From NCBI RefSeq assembly GCF_018802605.1, contig NZ_CP069161.1:1736001-1800000 (forward strand): 64,000 nt of DNA, given 5' to 3'. This document shows positions 25,838 through 34,571 of this stretch, in pieces. The position numbers and the translations under genes are program-made. Each line of letters opens with the position of its first letter. The stretch's first letter is position 1. The DNA comes from Paludibacterium paludis. GTDB lineage: Bacteria > Pseudomonadota > Gammaproteobacteria > Burkholderiales > Chromobacteriaceae. A model generated the notes under the pieces. It did not search any database. It was not told where the DNA came from and saw nothing but the letters and a program-made list of their open reading frames with translations.

Positions 25838-27553
25838 TTAGTTTTTGCAATAGGCCCACTCGAGTAAAGGCTGTGTATTAGCAACTAGTGTATCAATTTC
25901 TTGTTTGTTAGGTTTGTAATTTCCGTGAGAGATGCTGTTTAATAAAATGATGCTGTCAAATATTTTAGCGACACCATTTGCTTTGATTGCTTGGACAACC
26001 TTCTGATCCTTGCTGTAGTGAAAAATTTTATTGATTGTGGGGGTCTTTGGCCCTAGTTGACCAACTTCATTTTTGAGTTTGGTGAATATGGTATGTATTC
26101 CATCTGCCGAGTAGTTTTGGTACTCATTAGGATGTTTGTCTTTTATCCTGTTAAGAATTCCTTGCTCTAAAATTATCCTCAAGCAGAGTGCTGTCCCGAT
26201 GTATCTTGCGGAAGTATAAAGTCGCACGGACTCATCGATAATATCTTTTAGTCCAATATAATTGGTCTGTTCCCCTAAACTTTTCAAAAAAGACTGAATT
26301 GTTGGGGCCGATGGAGGAGGCTGATCGCTATTGTTCTGGCCTTGGTTTGTGGCCGGAGAAGTGGGCTGAGCTGTTCCTCCTTGTGGTGTTGTAGGATTGT
26401 GAGGTGCAGTAGGTTTGGGTTTAGTGTGCGGTGGTTTAATGTTCTGCTCTTTTTCCGCTTCTTCTCTCGTGGCTACAACTTTAGGTGTTTCTTTTGTTCG
26501 GTATGCTTGTGCTTGTTTCTGCAGATCGTGCATTCCTGGAGTGGCCTCGATCTGAGCAAAGAAGTGTTCTTCGTTGAACTCAAACTTATCTTTCGTATAA
26601 CTTATGGGTTGCCCATCTAAAAATAACTCGCCATAAATGCGTTGGCGTCCATATTTATTTCCCGTTTTGAATAGTTTGTTTGGGATGTATGGAGTTCTTG
26701 TGGTGCCATGAATTACTCGACCATTTCTGAATAATACAAGCCCAGGGTTTGTTACATAGCTACCTTCCTTGAGTAGCATTATGTCGCCAGTTACTAAGTG
26801 GCCATTCATGACAAATTCAATAGGGACGCTCCATGTTTTTGGGGCGCCAATAGCATAAAGCTGTCCCTTTATGGTTTCATAAACAGGGGTGACTAGCACT
26901 TCGTTGTTGTTTTCGAAAATTAACTTTTCTTCTTTTTCATCGTAACTGAAATATATGCTTATGCGTTCTCTTGATATAAATCTTTGATAGATTTCAGTAA
27001 TGTCCTTCTTGATCTCTTGATATTTTTTTGGATCAATAGGTTTTCTAATATTCTTTAGAGAAATTTTTGTGTAATTCTTTTCTATGCTAGCTTGCTCTTG
27101 AACTTGTATTTTGCTGCTTCCGCTGTTAAGCAAATTCTCTAGATTGAAATCTGTTGTTAACTTGTTAGACTCAGAGAGCGGTTTTGTTTCTAGAGTCCAG
27201 TTATCAGCGAACCAAACCGCAGCAGCTTTCATCCCTATGCCGAATTCGCTAAGCCCCTTGTTTTGCGGCTGCTTTGCGGGCTTTAGTGCGGCCTCAAGTT
27301 TTGCTTTTTGAATCCCCGGGCCATTATCACTTATGATTATGGAATTTTTTAGCTTGTCGTTTATGTATTGTTCTGAATAAATTTTAACGTGAATTTTAAG
27401 TTCATTTTCAGGATTTGGATTCTGTGCTGATTCTATTTGATATGCATGAATGGCATTGTCAATGAACTCTGCCAAGGCGTAAGCAGGTTCATAGCCTTGG
27501 TTTTTTAAAAGAAGATACATGGACATGTCAGGCGATATGTTTACCGAGAACAT
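25838..27553 (-). CDS. GHKL (MORC/MutL/Hsp90-like) ATPase with C-terminal helical domain
   Basis: 571 residues. The GHKL ATP-binding fold is clear: EFIDNAIHA (N box, about 28), SDNGPGI (G1, about 74) and GLSEFGIGMKAA (G2, about 100). A second ribosomal-S5-like domain follows to about 340. A Pro/Thr/Gln-rich linker (about 365-410) leads to a helical C-terminal domain (about 425-565) with RIILEQGILNRIKDKHP and LNSISHGN, which looks HEPN/DUF4145-like. No nuclease motif is evident. It follows the methyltransferase by 38 bases on the same strand. GHKL ATPases linked to cytosine methyltransferases are described in restriction-modification-like operons related to MORC proteins; a role in defence is inferred from that. 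Confidence 0.75.
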   Translation of the reverse strand: MFSVNISPDMSMYLLLKNQGYEPAYALAEFIDNAIHAYQIESAQNPNPENELKIHVKIYSEQYINDKLKNSIIISDNGPGIQKAKLEAALKPAKQPQNKGLSEFGIGMKAAAVWFADNWTLETKPLSESNKLTTDFNLENLLNSGSSKIQVQEQASIEKNYTKISLKNIRKPIDPKKYQEIKKDITEIYQRFISRERISIYFSYDEKEEKLIFENNNEVLVTPVYETIKGQLYAIGAPKTWSVPIEFVMNGHLVTGDIMLLKEGSYVTNPGLVLFRNGRVIHGTTRTPYIPNKLFKTGNKYGRQRIYGELFLDGQPISYTKDKFEFNEEHFFAQIEATPGMHDLQKQAQAYRTKETPKVVATREEAEKEQNIKPPHTKPKPTAPHNPTTPQGGTAQPTSPATNQGQNNSDQPPPSAPTIQSFLKSLGEQTNYIGLKDIIDESVRLYTSARYIGTALCLRIILEQGILNRIKDKHPNEYQNYSADGIHTIFTKLKNEVGQLGPKTPTINKIFHYSKDQKVVQAIKANGVAKIFDSIILLNSISHGNYKPNKQEIDTLVANTQPLLEWAYCKN

Positions 27554-27591
27554 TTTTTAGCCCTTATTTTCTTGATGATAATGTGGTGCCT

Positions 27592-28923
27592 TTAAAGCAG
27601 TCTTTTTGCTATTTCTTCAACTATATGAGCATTAACTGCATTGCCAAGAGCTTTGAAAGCTCTGGCGCGAATCGATGGAAGAAATTTCAACCCATCTAAT
27701 GCTTGAAGTGTTGCTGCTTCTCTTGCCTCTAAATATCTTTTATGTCTTCCAACTATTGGAATTTGCGTTGTGGTCATGGCAATAAGTGAAGGGGCCATTT
27801 CTGGTTTCATTACACGAATGCCTGATGCTCTAAATTGAATAGTGTGCTGCCAAATGTCTGGAATTTTTCTGTCTCCACGCCATTCAAATTTTTGCCAACT
27901 GTTTGGAAATTCTTTTAATTCCTGCTTCCATATATCAAAAAAATCTTTATGTTTTTCATAAATGGAGCGTGAATATTTTATTGAGGAGTGCATCCACTTT
28001 GGTGCCGCTCCATTTTCATTCTTGGATGCGTAATGCGGGAGCGCTTGAATCGCATCTTCTCTGGTAAGGTAATTTGAGAGAGGAGTACCAAAAGCGCCTG
28101 CATGTATGTTCCAGTCCTCGTTTGGCAGGCCTTCTAAAGGGTAGGTTGCACCGAATTCCGATGCGATAATTGTCAAGCTTGAAAAATTTTCTAGCCTACG
28201 GATAGTTTCATTCCATTTCTCCAATGCACGGAGCTTTCCTGGTTCGATGGGCCGGGCATCTTTTGTTTCTGAGTTTATTAATTCATATATTGGTTTTATT
28301 CGATCAATTTTTGGGGCTGGCCAAGAGAAATCTTCTAGCCCAGTTCTGGATGCGACAACAAATAAGCGGAGGCGTTGCTGAGGAAGGCCGAATTGGGTTG
28401 GAGAATATATTTTATATTGAACTTCATATCCAAGGTTTTTGAAATTATCTTTAATATATTGCCAAAAGCTTCCATTTGCAATGGTGAGTACATTCGGCAC
28501 ATTCTCCAGTAAAACATATTTTGGATTATGGTGTCTGATAATGCGAAACACATCATCGATCAATTTTCCGGATTCTGGACAGGCGGCGCCTTTCTTTTTT
28601 CCTGCAAGTGAAAATGGTTGGCAAGGGAATCCAGCGCATAAAATTTCATGGGCTGGAATTTTTTTCTCGTCAACATTTCTTATGTCGCCTTCAGGAAGTA
28701 ATCCAAAATTTTTGTGATATAAATCCCTTAGGCCGTCATCTAGCTCGCAAGAAAAGACGCATTGATGCCCTGTGTTCTCCAGTCCAACATGAAATCCACC
28801 GAGTCCTGCGAATAGGTCTACAAATTTATACGAGCGCGAAGGGGGGGGGGGGCGAGACTTGGTCCTGGTGACGGCGCCTGCAAACGGGGTGTCGTAAGGT
28901 TCCCCTTGGGGGAGGAAGTCCAT
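27592..28923 (-). CDS. DNA (cytosine-5-)-methyltransferase with a phase-variation tract
   Basis: 443 residues. m5C-MTase motifs run in order: VDLFAGLGGFHVGLE (I), AGFPCQPFSLAG with the catalytic Cys (IV, about 98), LLENVPNV (VI), QQRLRLFVVA (VIII), a target-recognition region (about 215-370), and ALGNAVNAHIVEEIAK (X). AGGGAG precedes the ATG at 28923. Codons 25-29 contain a run of 12 C (28841-28852 on the plus strand as G), coding Arg-Pro-Pro-Pro-Pro. Slippage by one base would cut translation before motif I, and no later start lies ahead of motif I, so expression should switch on and off. In the sequenced state the frame is open. It pairs with the GHKL ATPase. Confidence 0.93.
   Translation of the reverse strand: MDFLPQGEPYDTPFAGAVTRTKSRPPPPSRSYKFVDLFAGLGGFHVGLENTGHQCVFSCELDDGLRDLYHKNFGLLPEGDIRNVDEKKIPAHEILCAGFPCQPFSLAGKKKGAACPESGKLIDDVFRIIRHHNPKYVLLENVPNVLTIANGSFWQYIKDNFKNLGYEVQYKIYSPTQFGLPQQRLRLFVVASRTGLEDFSWPAPKIDRIKPIYELINSETKDARPIEPGKLRALEKWNETIRRLENFSSLTIIASEFGATYPLEGLPNEDWNIHAGAFGTPLSNYLTREDAIQALPHYASKNENGAAPKWMHSSIKYSRSIYEKHKDFFDIWKQELKEFPNSWQKFEWRGDRKIPDIWQHTIQFRASGIRVMKPEMAPSLIAMTTTQIPIVGRHKRYLEAREAATLQALDGLKFLPSIRARAFKALGNAVNAHIVEEIAKRLL
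28841..28852. repeat. G12 homopolymer in the methyltransferase 5' coding end
   Basis: Twelve G in a row on the plus strand, read as poly-C in the gene. It is the only long homopolymer of G or C in the window and lies about 72-83 bases into the coding sequence, where slipped-strand mispairing causes phase variation in other bacteria. Confidence 0.85.
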
Positions 28924-28938
28924 GTGTTCTCCCTGCGG

Positions 28939-28967
28939 TTGACTGTTATTGTTTCGTACGATACATT
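28939..28967 (+). promoter_or_regulatory. Sigma-70 promoter and palindrome before the SprT-like gene
   Basis: TTGACT (28939-28944) and TACATT (28962-28967) are separated by 17 bases. The expected start point falls on the ATG at 28974, and no ribosome site precedes it, so the message may be leaderless. The palindrome TCGTACGA (28954-28961) sits between the boxes, in the 50-bp gap shared with the divergent methyltransferase, and could be an operator for both. Confidence 0.55.
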
Positions 28968-28973
28968 TTAATA

Positions 28974-29720
28974 ATGAGACATGATAACGTCAACCCCACT
29001 GCTGATTTATATGCGCAATTGATGCATGTGGCAGATCATTTCAATCACAAGCTTTTCGATGGCGCCTTGCCAGAAATGATGTTCACTTTACATAGAGAGA
29101 GGCATTCGGCGGGCTATTTCTCAGCCGAACGGTGGCGACACTTAAGTGGCAAAAGTGTTAGCGAAATTGCACTAAATTCAGCTTATTTTGCAAATAGATC
29201 TTTGATTCAATTGCTCCAGACGATCGTGCATGAGCAGTGCCATCTCTGGCAGCATCATTTTGGTGCCCCAAGTCGCGCAGGGTATCATAATGCAGAATGG
29301 GCTCATAAGATGGAAGAGGTCGGGCTTGTTCCAAGTTCTACTGGTCAACCTGGAGGGAAGAAGACAGGCCAAAAAATGGCTGACTATCCTGCTTCGGGTG
29401 GAAAATTTCTTTTGGCTTGTGTAGAGCTAGTCAAAGATGGGTTTTGTCTTTCATGGATTGATAGAGGTTTTAATGGGGGCAAGGTAAGTAGAAGTTCCGT
29501 GAGTGGTGTGTTGGACATCGAGGATATGTTAGGAGATAAGCTCTTTGCTCCTATCGGGAAGTACTTTACTGATTTTCATTTGAATGAAAATGCTGATGTT
29601 GTCTTGAAGAAAAGAAAAGTAAAGTATTTTTGTAGTTCTTGTCAGGCTAATGTTTGGGGGAAAAAAGGGCTGCAAATTATGTGTATGAAATGTAATAAAC
29701 TATTTGTCGTTTATGAGTGA
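28974..29720 (+). CDS. SprT-like zinc metallopeptidase
   Basis: 248 residues. The SprT-like domain carries the zinc motif TIVHEQCHLWQHHFG (HExxH form, about 86-100), with a third ligand probably in YHNAEWAHKM (about 105). The C-terminus is a zinc ribbon: FCSSCQANVWG and IMCMKCNKLF (two CxxC pairs, about 218-245). Relatives (SprT, Spartan) cut proteins bound or crosslinked to DNA. It is divergent from the methyltransferase across a 50-base promoter gap with a palindrome, and so probably belongs to the same cassette. The central GFNGGKVSRSSVSG segment is not assigned. Substrate unknown. Confidence 0.82.
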   Translation: MRHDNVNPTADLYAQLMHVADHFNHKLFDGALPEMMFTLHRERHSAGYFSAERWRHLSGKSVSEIALNSAYFANRSLIQLLQTIVHEQCHLWQHHFGAPSRAGYHNAEWAHKMEEVGLVPSSTGQPGGKKTGQKMADYPASGGKFLLACVELVKDGFCLSWIDRGFNGGKVSRSSVSGVLDIEDMLGDKLFAPIGKYFTDFHLNENADVVLKKRKVKYFCSSCQANVWGKKGLQIMCMKCNKLFVVYE

Positions 29721-29886
29721 TTGCTTGGTATCTGGAAATATTTTTGTTTCCTTGAGTTTTCCTGATTTAAGTGTTCACCGGGTGTTGGCTCTGACAGTCT
29801 TAGCTGTCGCATCTCCATGCGCAATATTGGCTGAAGGCCGATGCTTACGCAGATCAGCCTAACGCAGCCTTTACCGCAGTATCATT
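29721..29886. other. Short spacer after the SprT-like gene
   Basis: No gene is seen between the SprT-like stop and the small minus-strand gene. A TTTTCCTGATTTAAG stretch but no strong hairpin is visible, so the terminator of the SprT-like gene is not identified. Confidence 0.3.
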
Positions 29887-30066
29887 TTAGCGACGGCGAT
29901 CGGGTTCCTTCGCCACGCCCTTGTAGGGATCTCCATCCTTCTTTTGGCTGATGAAGCGACCGCTTTCATCATCTCGTTTGGTCCAGTTGCCATTCTGCGG
30001 ATTCTGTACCTGACTTCGATTAATTACGGATCCGTTACGGTAATTCTCTCCAGTGTTTTTTGCCAT
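29887..30066 (-). CDS. Small conserved basic protein (59 residues)
   Basis: ATG at 30066 with TGGAG eight bases upstream. The sequence starts MAKNTGENYRNGSVINRSQ, continues QVQNPQNGNWTKRDDESGRF and ends in KGVAKEPDRRR. I recall this MAKNTG...RSQVxNP...KRD pattern as a small hypothetical family widespread in proteobacteria, with no known function. It is hydrophilic, with no signal or membrane segment. It lies between the SprT-like gene and tniQ and may be cargo of the Tn7-like element. Confidence 0.6.
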   Translation of the reverse strand: MAKNTGENYRNGSVINRSQVQNPQNGNWTKRDDESGRFISQKKDGDPYKGVAKEPDRRR

Positions 30067-30144
30067 GGAAATGCTCCAGTGTCTGTGCAAAAGCGCACGA
30101 TTCACTATAGACAAACATCCATATGTTGCAAGTAAATTTTGTTT

Positions 30145-31152
30145 TCAACTACATGTTGTGTTTGTCATGGTGCGAATGGACTCGATGTACCAGTCTGGAC
30201 AATCGTCGAAGTCCTTGAAAAGGACGTTGTAACGGACTGCCTTGTCACGGTGTGCGGCTTTCAGTCGATGTGGCCAGTGGTGGATTAGCCACCATGCCAA
30301 ACCAATGATGTGGTGCCTTTCGCTAATTGGACGTTGCTCGAAAGTCGGCATGCCAGTCGTTAGTTCTGGCAGGGGATGGCCGGTTTGCGCGCAAAGGTAC
30401 GGATGCAGCTTGAGTGCCAAGCGTTGAGACACGCACAGCGCGCAAAAATGATGCAGGATTGCGAGCCGATCACTCATTTGCTGCAGGGCATGAGGTATCG
30501 GCGAGGATAGTAGTTCAAGTGCATGTTGCCAGGAAGTGAAGATCTCACGGTTCCATTGGTCAACTGGATCGGTCTGGGCTCGCGTCAGATCGAATGCGCA
30601 ATGGCTACAGATGTTCAACGCGGCAAACGCCTCTTGATCAGGATGGCCTAGGTCGGTGCGGTGGAATGCGACGCCCTTGCCGCAAGCCGGGCAGCGATCG
30701 AGCAGCATGACACCATGGATCGGGCAAAAGGTGTGGAAGGCGACGCGCCAAGCGCGGTGATAGTACGGTTCATTGGCTGTGGCCAAGCAGAGCGGGCAGA
30801 ACTGCAAACCGTGCCCCAAGCGTGTTCGGTGGTAGATATTGAGCGGCAGTATCCAGCGTAATTGACCGGATTGACTCTGCTGTCGGAATACAGTGCCAAG
30901 TAAGGTCTGCAGTGTTGTTGCTAAGACTCGTTCTTCGTCTTGTCCTGTTCGCAATGACACAAGGTTCAACAACCAGGTGGGTGCACCCCGGTCGATATCG
31001 CGATTCCAAATTTGGTAGTGTGCGCCGAATTCGTGTTGGCAGAAGGTTTGAACCTTCAACCCATTTGCATGGGCCGTCCGTACCAACCAGCAGGATAACA
31101 ACTCGTCCGGAAGAGGATGGGGGTGAGCTGGCCAACGCTGACCGGATAGCAT
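30145..31152 (-). CDS. tniQ: TniQ/TnsD-like target-site protein
   Basis: 335 residues, shorter than Tn7 TnsD (508) and nearer to TniQ. The N-terminal TniQ domain starts LPDELLSCWLVRTAHANG (about 14-31). Zinc ligands appear as FCPLCL (about 119), FHTFCPIHG (about 140) and DRCPACG (about 152), with a second CxxC-like pair (ICSHC, about 184). Such proteins recognise the target site and recruit TnsC. As the only TniQ here and with insertion at lipA, it presumably recognises the lipA 3' end; this is inference. It starts four bases after the tnsC stop. Confidence 0.88.
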   Translation of the reverse strand: MLSGQRWPAHPHPLPDELLSCWLVRTAHANGLKVQTFCQHEFGAHYQIWNRDIDRGAPTWLLNLVSLRTGQDEERVLATTLQTLLGTVFRQQSQSGQLRWILPLNIYHRTRLGHGLQFCPLCLATANEPYYHRAWRVAFHTFCPIHGVMLLDRCPACGKGVAFHRTDLGHPDQEAFAALNICSHCAFDLTRAQTDPVDQWNREIFTSWQHALELLSSPIPHALQQMSDRLAILHHFCALCVSQRLALKLHPYLCAQTGHPLPELTTGMPTFEQRPISERHHIIGLAWWLIHHWPHRLKAAHRDKAVRYNVLFKDFDDCPDWYIESIRTMTNTTCS

Positions 31153-31156
31153 GTGT

Positions 31157-32044
31157 TTAGCCGTTTGTTATGAGAAGCCGTTTACGGTCTGACGGCGACA
31201 CCCAGTGAATGGCCTTCAGTATGCCCACGTCGATGTATTCACGTCCGCTCTCTATCGCGGCGATCGCTGCTGCTGTCAGCAGTTGGGACAGCTCACCAAT
31301 ATATCCTTCGCTGAGTGCAAACAACTGGGTAGCTATGGATGTGTCGTGCAGAGCCGAGGGCTCACGCAACGGCAGCATGCGCTCGAAGCTGGCCAACAGG
31401 CGCAGAAAGTCGGTATCAAATTCCCAGCGTGGCAGCAGCGCAGGTTCGAACCGGTTTGCCAATTGTGGGTCGGTTTGCAGTGCGCGGAAGGCATCGCGGG
31501 TGCCGACAGCCACGATTGGAACCTGTAGCTCATTGCCCAGGTACTTGAGTACGTTTAAGAAGGCACGCTGCCGGTTCAGGTTTCCAGCCAGAACATGATG
31601 GATCTCATCGATGATCAGCATGCGCAGCCCGACATATTTCAGCAGCTTGATGACCTGGAATTGCTTCTTGTCTACTCGATCGTTCGGCTTGTAGGGCGCA
31701 AACAGCAGCTCAAGGATGGCGTTGTAGAAGCGCCCTTCATCGGGAACCGGCGGCGCCTGCATGCACAGCACCGGTACGCGGATGCCATCGCCTTCAGGGT
31801 TGTCGTCGGCAGGATGTTGGGTGCAGAACCGCTGTACCAGCATGGTCTTGCCGTTGTTGGTGTCGCCGACTACCAGCAGGTTGGGCATGCGGTGCGATTG
31901 CGGATAGGTCAACAGATCTTCCAGCTTGGACAGGATGGCTTTCGCTTGCGGGTAGCCGATCCAGCGCGGTGCGCGAATACGCTCGATCCGCTCGGCATCG
32001 CTGAGCGCGAGCAACTTGAGGGTCGATTCGTTCAAGTGGCTCAT
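31157..32044 (-). CDS. tnsC: TnsC/TniB-like AAA+ ATPase
   Basis: 295 residues, the size of TniB rather than Tn7 TnsC (555). Walker A is GDTNNGKTML (about 62-71), Walker B is RMLIIDEIHHVLAG (about 140), and the sensor region AVGTRDAF follows (about 176). TnsC-type ATPases form filaments on target DNA and link the target selector to the transposase. ATG overlaps the tnsB stop (ATGA), so expression is coupled. The small size suggests the compact Tn5053-like or Tn6022-like branch in this subunit, although TnsA is present. Confidence 0.92.
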   Translation of the reverse strand: MSHLNESTLKLLALSDAERIERIRAPRWIGYPQAKAILSKLEDLLTYPQSHRMPNLLVVGDTNNGKTMLVQRFCTQHPADDNPEGDGIRVPVLCMQAPPVPDEGRFYNAILELLFAPYKPNDRVDKKQFQVIKLLKYVGLRMLIIDEIHHVLAGNLNRQRAFLNVLKYLGNELQVPIVAVGTRDAFRALQTDPQLANRFEPALLPRWEFDTDFLRLLASFERMLPLREPSALHDTSIATQLFALSEGYIGELSQLLTAAAIAAIESGREYIDVGILKAIHWVSPSDRKRLLITNG

Positions 32045-33918
32045 GTCAGGTCATCCATTTCATCAAATGGCAGGATGGCCGGCGTCGTCTGTATCGGCAT
32101 TGGGATTGGTGCTGTCCTTGGCTCAACCTGCTCGGCAGGCGGGCGGGGCACCTCTTGGTTATTTTTCCGGCGCTGCGCGGCTCGCCGGGTCGACATGGTT
32201 TTTGCCTGGGCCGTCTGCTCGATCTCACGCATGCGATCGTAGGCCTCAAATAGCTCTCTTTCCTCGATGTGACGTCTGCCGTCAGCCTCGGCACGACGCT
32301 TGGCCTCGCGCATTTCCCAAATGCTGATAGGCGGGTGCGATGTGTTTCGGTAGGGAATGGGGTAGTAGACATTCACCTCGGGGTCGTAAAACCAAACCGT
32401 ACTGATGTCGCGCGGGTCGCGCCGGAACATGAATTTGCGTTTGTATTTTGGAGCGACCGGGTCAGGGGCGTTGATCCAGCGGCGCAGCACGTCGTGATAG
32501 TAGTGGATCTCGTCGATCACCACGCCGTAGTCCTGCACCGTGCGTTCCTCGTAGGGCATCAGGTCGAGCCGCAGCCGGTTCTCATCGGTCATTCTTGCCG
32601 GCAGTCCGCGGCCCGGCGTGTCCTTGGTACCGAAGACGCCTTGGCGGTATTTCTCCATCGGCGACATGTTGAGGCTGGAGTGCACGCGCTGGTGATAAAC
32701 ACTGACGATGAACGTCACCAGCCACTCCTCGAACTCGGTCAGCGTCAGTGCCGCCTTGCCCACTGAGTCGTAGTCTCCGCGTTCTCGGGCATTCGAAAAG
32801 GTGGTGCCCGGCAAGGTATGGATCTCCTTGGCAAAAGTGCCAAGAAGTCGTTCGATGTGCCCGCCGAAATGGGGGCGCGCCACCGGGCGCCATTCGATAT
32901 CGATGCCATATTCGTCGCAGGCGCGCTTCAGCATGTTGCCGCGAAACTCTTTGGCATTGTCCATGTGCAGCTTCGCGGGTACGCCCCAGCACGGCCATTC
33001 GCCTTTGATGCCGTGCTTAGCCAGCCAGGCGTCCTTGGGCAGGATGGCGTTAGCGAGGCACTGGCCGGTAGACAGCGCGCCAGGCGGGTCGAACGACACG
33101 TAAAACCCGACAACCATCCGGCTGAAGACGTCGATAGCGAGCGTGATCCACGGACGGCCAACTGGGCGCCGGTCGATGTCGTCCACCAGGATGATGTCCA
33201 GCGGCGTGTGATCGATCTGAACGACGGCCAAGGGCCAGTCGGCGCCTGGGAAGCTGCCTTCGATTGGCGAATAGGCATGGTCGGCGGCTTTGCGGCCCTT
33301 GCGCTTGGTCATCACCTGTTCACCGGCAAGTTGCTTGAGGCGATTGCGTATGGTGTTGTCGTGCGGAGGTTCGAATCCTGCATGTAAGCAACGCTTGCGC
33401 ACTTCGTCGCACACCTTCTGTTGCGACTTGCGCTGCTTGGTCAGGTATTCGCTTTCCACGACTGCCTGAATGATGGTTTCGATTTCCGGCAAGAACTTGG
33501 TGGCGCCTTTGTCGCTGCGAGTGCGCGGTAGTAGGGCGGTCAGCAAGTGGCTGTCGTCGTATCGCTGTATCCACTCGTAGAGTGTATTCGTATGGTGGCC
33601 GAACAGCTTACCGCGCTCGGTGACGTCTTGCCGGCTGCGATCCGGTTTGTCGAGCAATGGGCGGATGATTTCATAGCGCCGTTTGGCTTCTTCCCAGTCT
33701 TTGTCGAGCACTTGCAGCAGCTCGGGACGGTTTGCAGGCTGCGCATTACCGACTACCGCTTCCAACGCGGATACCTTGGCATGGCAGACCTGGTCGGTTT
33801 CCTCATCGATCAGCAGCACCTCATCCAGATCGAGCACATGGGTAATGCGATGAAGCCGGTTTTGATAGATGACCGCGGTCCCTGGTTGCAGCTGCAGCAT
33901 CGTACTCGGCGTATTCAT
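32041..33918 (-). CDS. tnsB: TnsB-like DDE transposase
   Basis: 625 residues. The retroviral-integrase fold carries the DDE triad: AVVQIDHTPLDIIL (Asp, about 233), LHMDNAKEF (Asp, about 317) and HFGGHIERLLG (Glu, about 353). A C-terminal Mu-type beta barrel and a basic tail that would contact TnsC (about 560-625) follow; N-terminal helix-turn-helix domains precede. I chose the ATG at 33918 because it overlaps the tnsA stop (ATGA); a longer frame upstream lies inside tnsA. It would bind the repeats at 23938-23987 and 36730-36835 and join the 3' ends to target DNA. Confidence 0.95.
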   Translation of the reverse strand: MNTPSTMLQLQPGTAVIYQNRLHRITHVLDLDEVLLIDEETDQVCHAKVSALEAVVGNAQPANRPELLQVLDKDWEEAKRRYEIIRPLLDKPDRSRQDVTERGKLFGHHTNTLYEWIQRYDDSHLLTALLPRTRSDKGATKFLPEIETIIQAVVESEYLTKQRKSQQKVCDEVRKRCLHAGFEPPHDNTIRNRLKQLAGEQVMTKRKGRKAADHAYSPIEGSFPGADWPLAVVQIDHTPLDIILVDDIDRRPVGRPWITLAIDVFSRMVVGFYVSFDPPGALSTGQCLANAILPKDAWLAKHGIKGEWPCWGVPAKLHMDNAKEFRGNMLKRACDEYGIDIEWRPVARPHFGGHIERLLGTFAKEIHTLPGTTFSNARERGDYDSVGKAALTLTEFEEWLVTFIVSVYHQRVHSSLNMSPMEKYRQGVFGTKDTPGRGLPARMTDENRLRLDLMPYEERTVQDYGVVIDEIHYYHDVLRRWINAPDPVAPKYKRKFMFRRDPRDISTVWFYDPEVNVYYPIPYRNTSHPPISIWEMREAKRRAEADGRRHIEERELFEAYDRMREIEQTAQAKTMSTRRAAQRRKNNQEVPRPPAEQVEPRTAPIPMPIQTTPAILPFDEMDDLT

Positions 33919-34571
33919 TTGCGAAGGCTCCAGATTGGGCTGCTCATCGTCAGTTTGGTCGAAAGGTCGGTACCGATTTGGCGGGTGCCGACTAAGTACC
34001 AGAGGGACGGGAGCAGGCGTGCCTGATTCCATTGATCTTGGAATGCCGACTCCAGTAGCTCTGACGGCGTAGTTCGGCGCAATTGGCGCAGTCGCTCATC
34101 GAGCAGATCCATGTGCGCATCCTCGACCGGGCCTTGTCGGACGAATGGCAACAGGAACTTGGCGTTGTCGAGATAGGGAGTGCGGATCTCTACCTCGGTG
34201 ACGATCTTGAAGCGCCATCCTTGGGGACGGGCGAAATGCACGGCAGCACGCAGTTTGGGCCGCAGCTGTAACCAGTCATTGCGCAGTTCGTCGCGGTATT
34301 TGACCTCGTAGAGCGTTTTGCTGCTCTGCCCATGCGGCAGATTGAATGTAGCGAGAACGTCGGGGGTGTAGCGGCGCGGTTTGCCGTCCGAATCCGTCCA
34401 GTCGAGCGTCAGCGGCTGAACTTCGAAAGTTTCGACAGCCGGGTCGAATTCCAGCAGGGCGATGAAATCGCGCTCCAGCGTCGATTCGAACATGGCCGGG
34501 CCGTCGGCTTTGGCGTGTGCAGCAATGCCGGTCACGTTGCGGTAGTTTTTGGGGATCTTGCGCACGGGCAT
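33915..34571 (-). CDS. tnsA: TnsA-like endonuclease
   Basis: 218 residues. Restriction-like TnsA fold: FESTLERDFIALLEFD (catalytic Glu, about 33), RRYTPDVLATF (Asp, about 67) and TLYEVKYRDEL (E-V-K with the catalytic Lys, about 92). A C-terminal part (about 140-215) should contact TnsC. TnsA cuts the 5' ends so that the element moves by cut-and-paste; its presence separates this element from replicative Tn5053-type relatives. It is first in the tnsABC-tniQ operon. The divergent OLD gene starts 186 bases away, so a promoter lies between. Confidence 0.93.
   Translation of the reverse strand: MPVRKIPKNYRNVTGIAAHAKADGPAMFESTLERDFIALLEFDPAVETFEVQPLTLDWTDSDGKPRRYTPDVLATFNLPHGQSSKTLYEVKYRDELRNDWLQLRPKLRAAVHFARPQGWRFKIVTEVEIRTPYLDNAKFLLPFVRQGPVEDAHMDLLDERLRQLRRTTPSELLESAFQDQWNQARLLPSLWYLVGTRQIGTDLSTKLTMSSPIWSLRK

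Noticed and set aside
30145..34571. CRISPR-associated Tn7-like system
   Set aside because: No cas genes and no repeat-spacer array are visible between the ends; TniQ is single and no Cas12k or Cascade genes occur.
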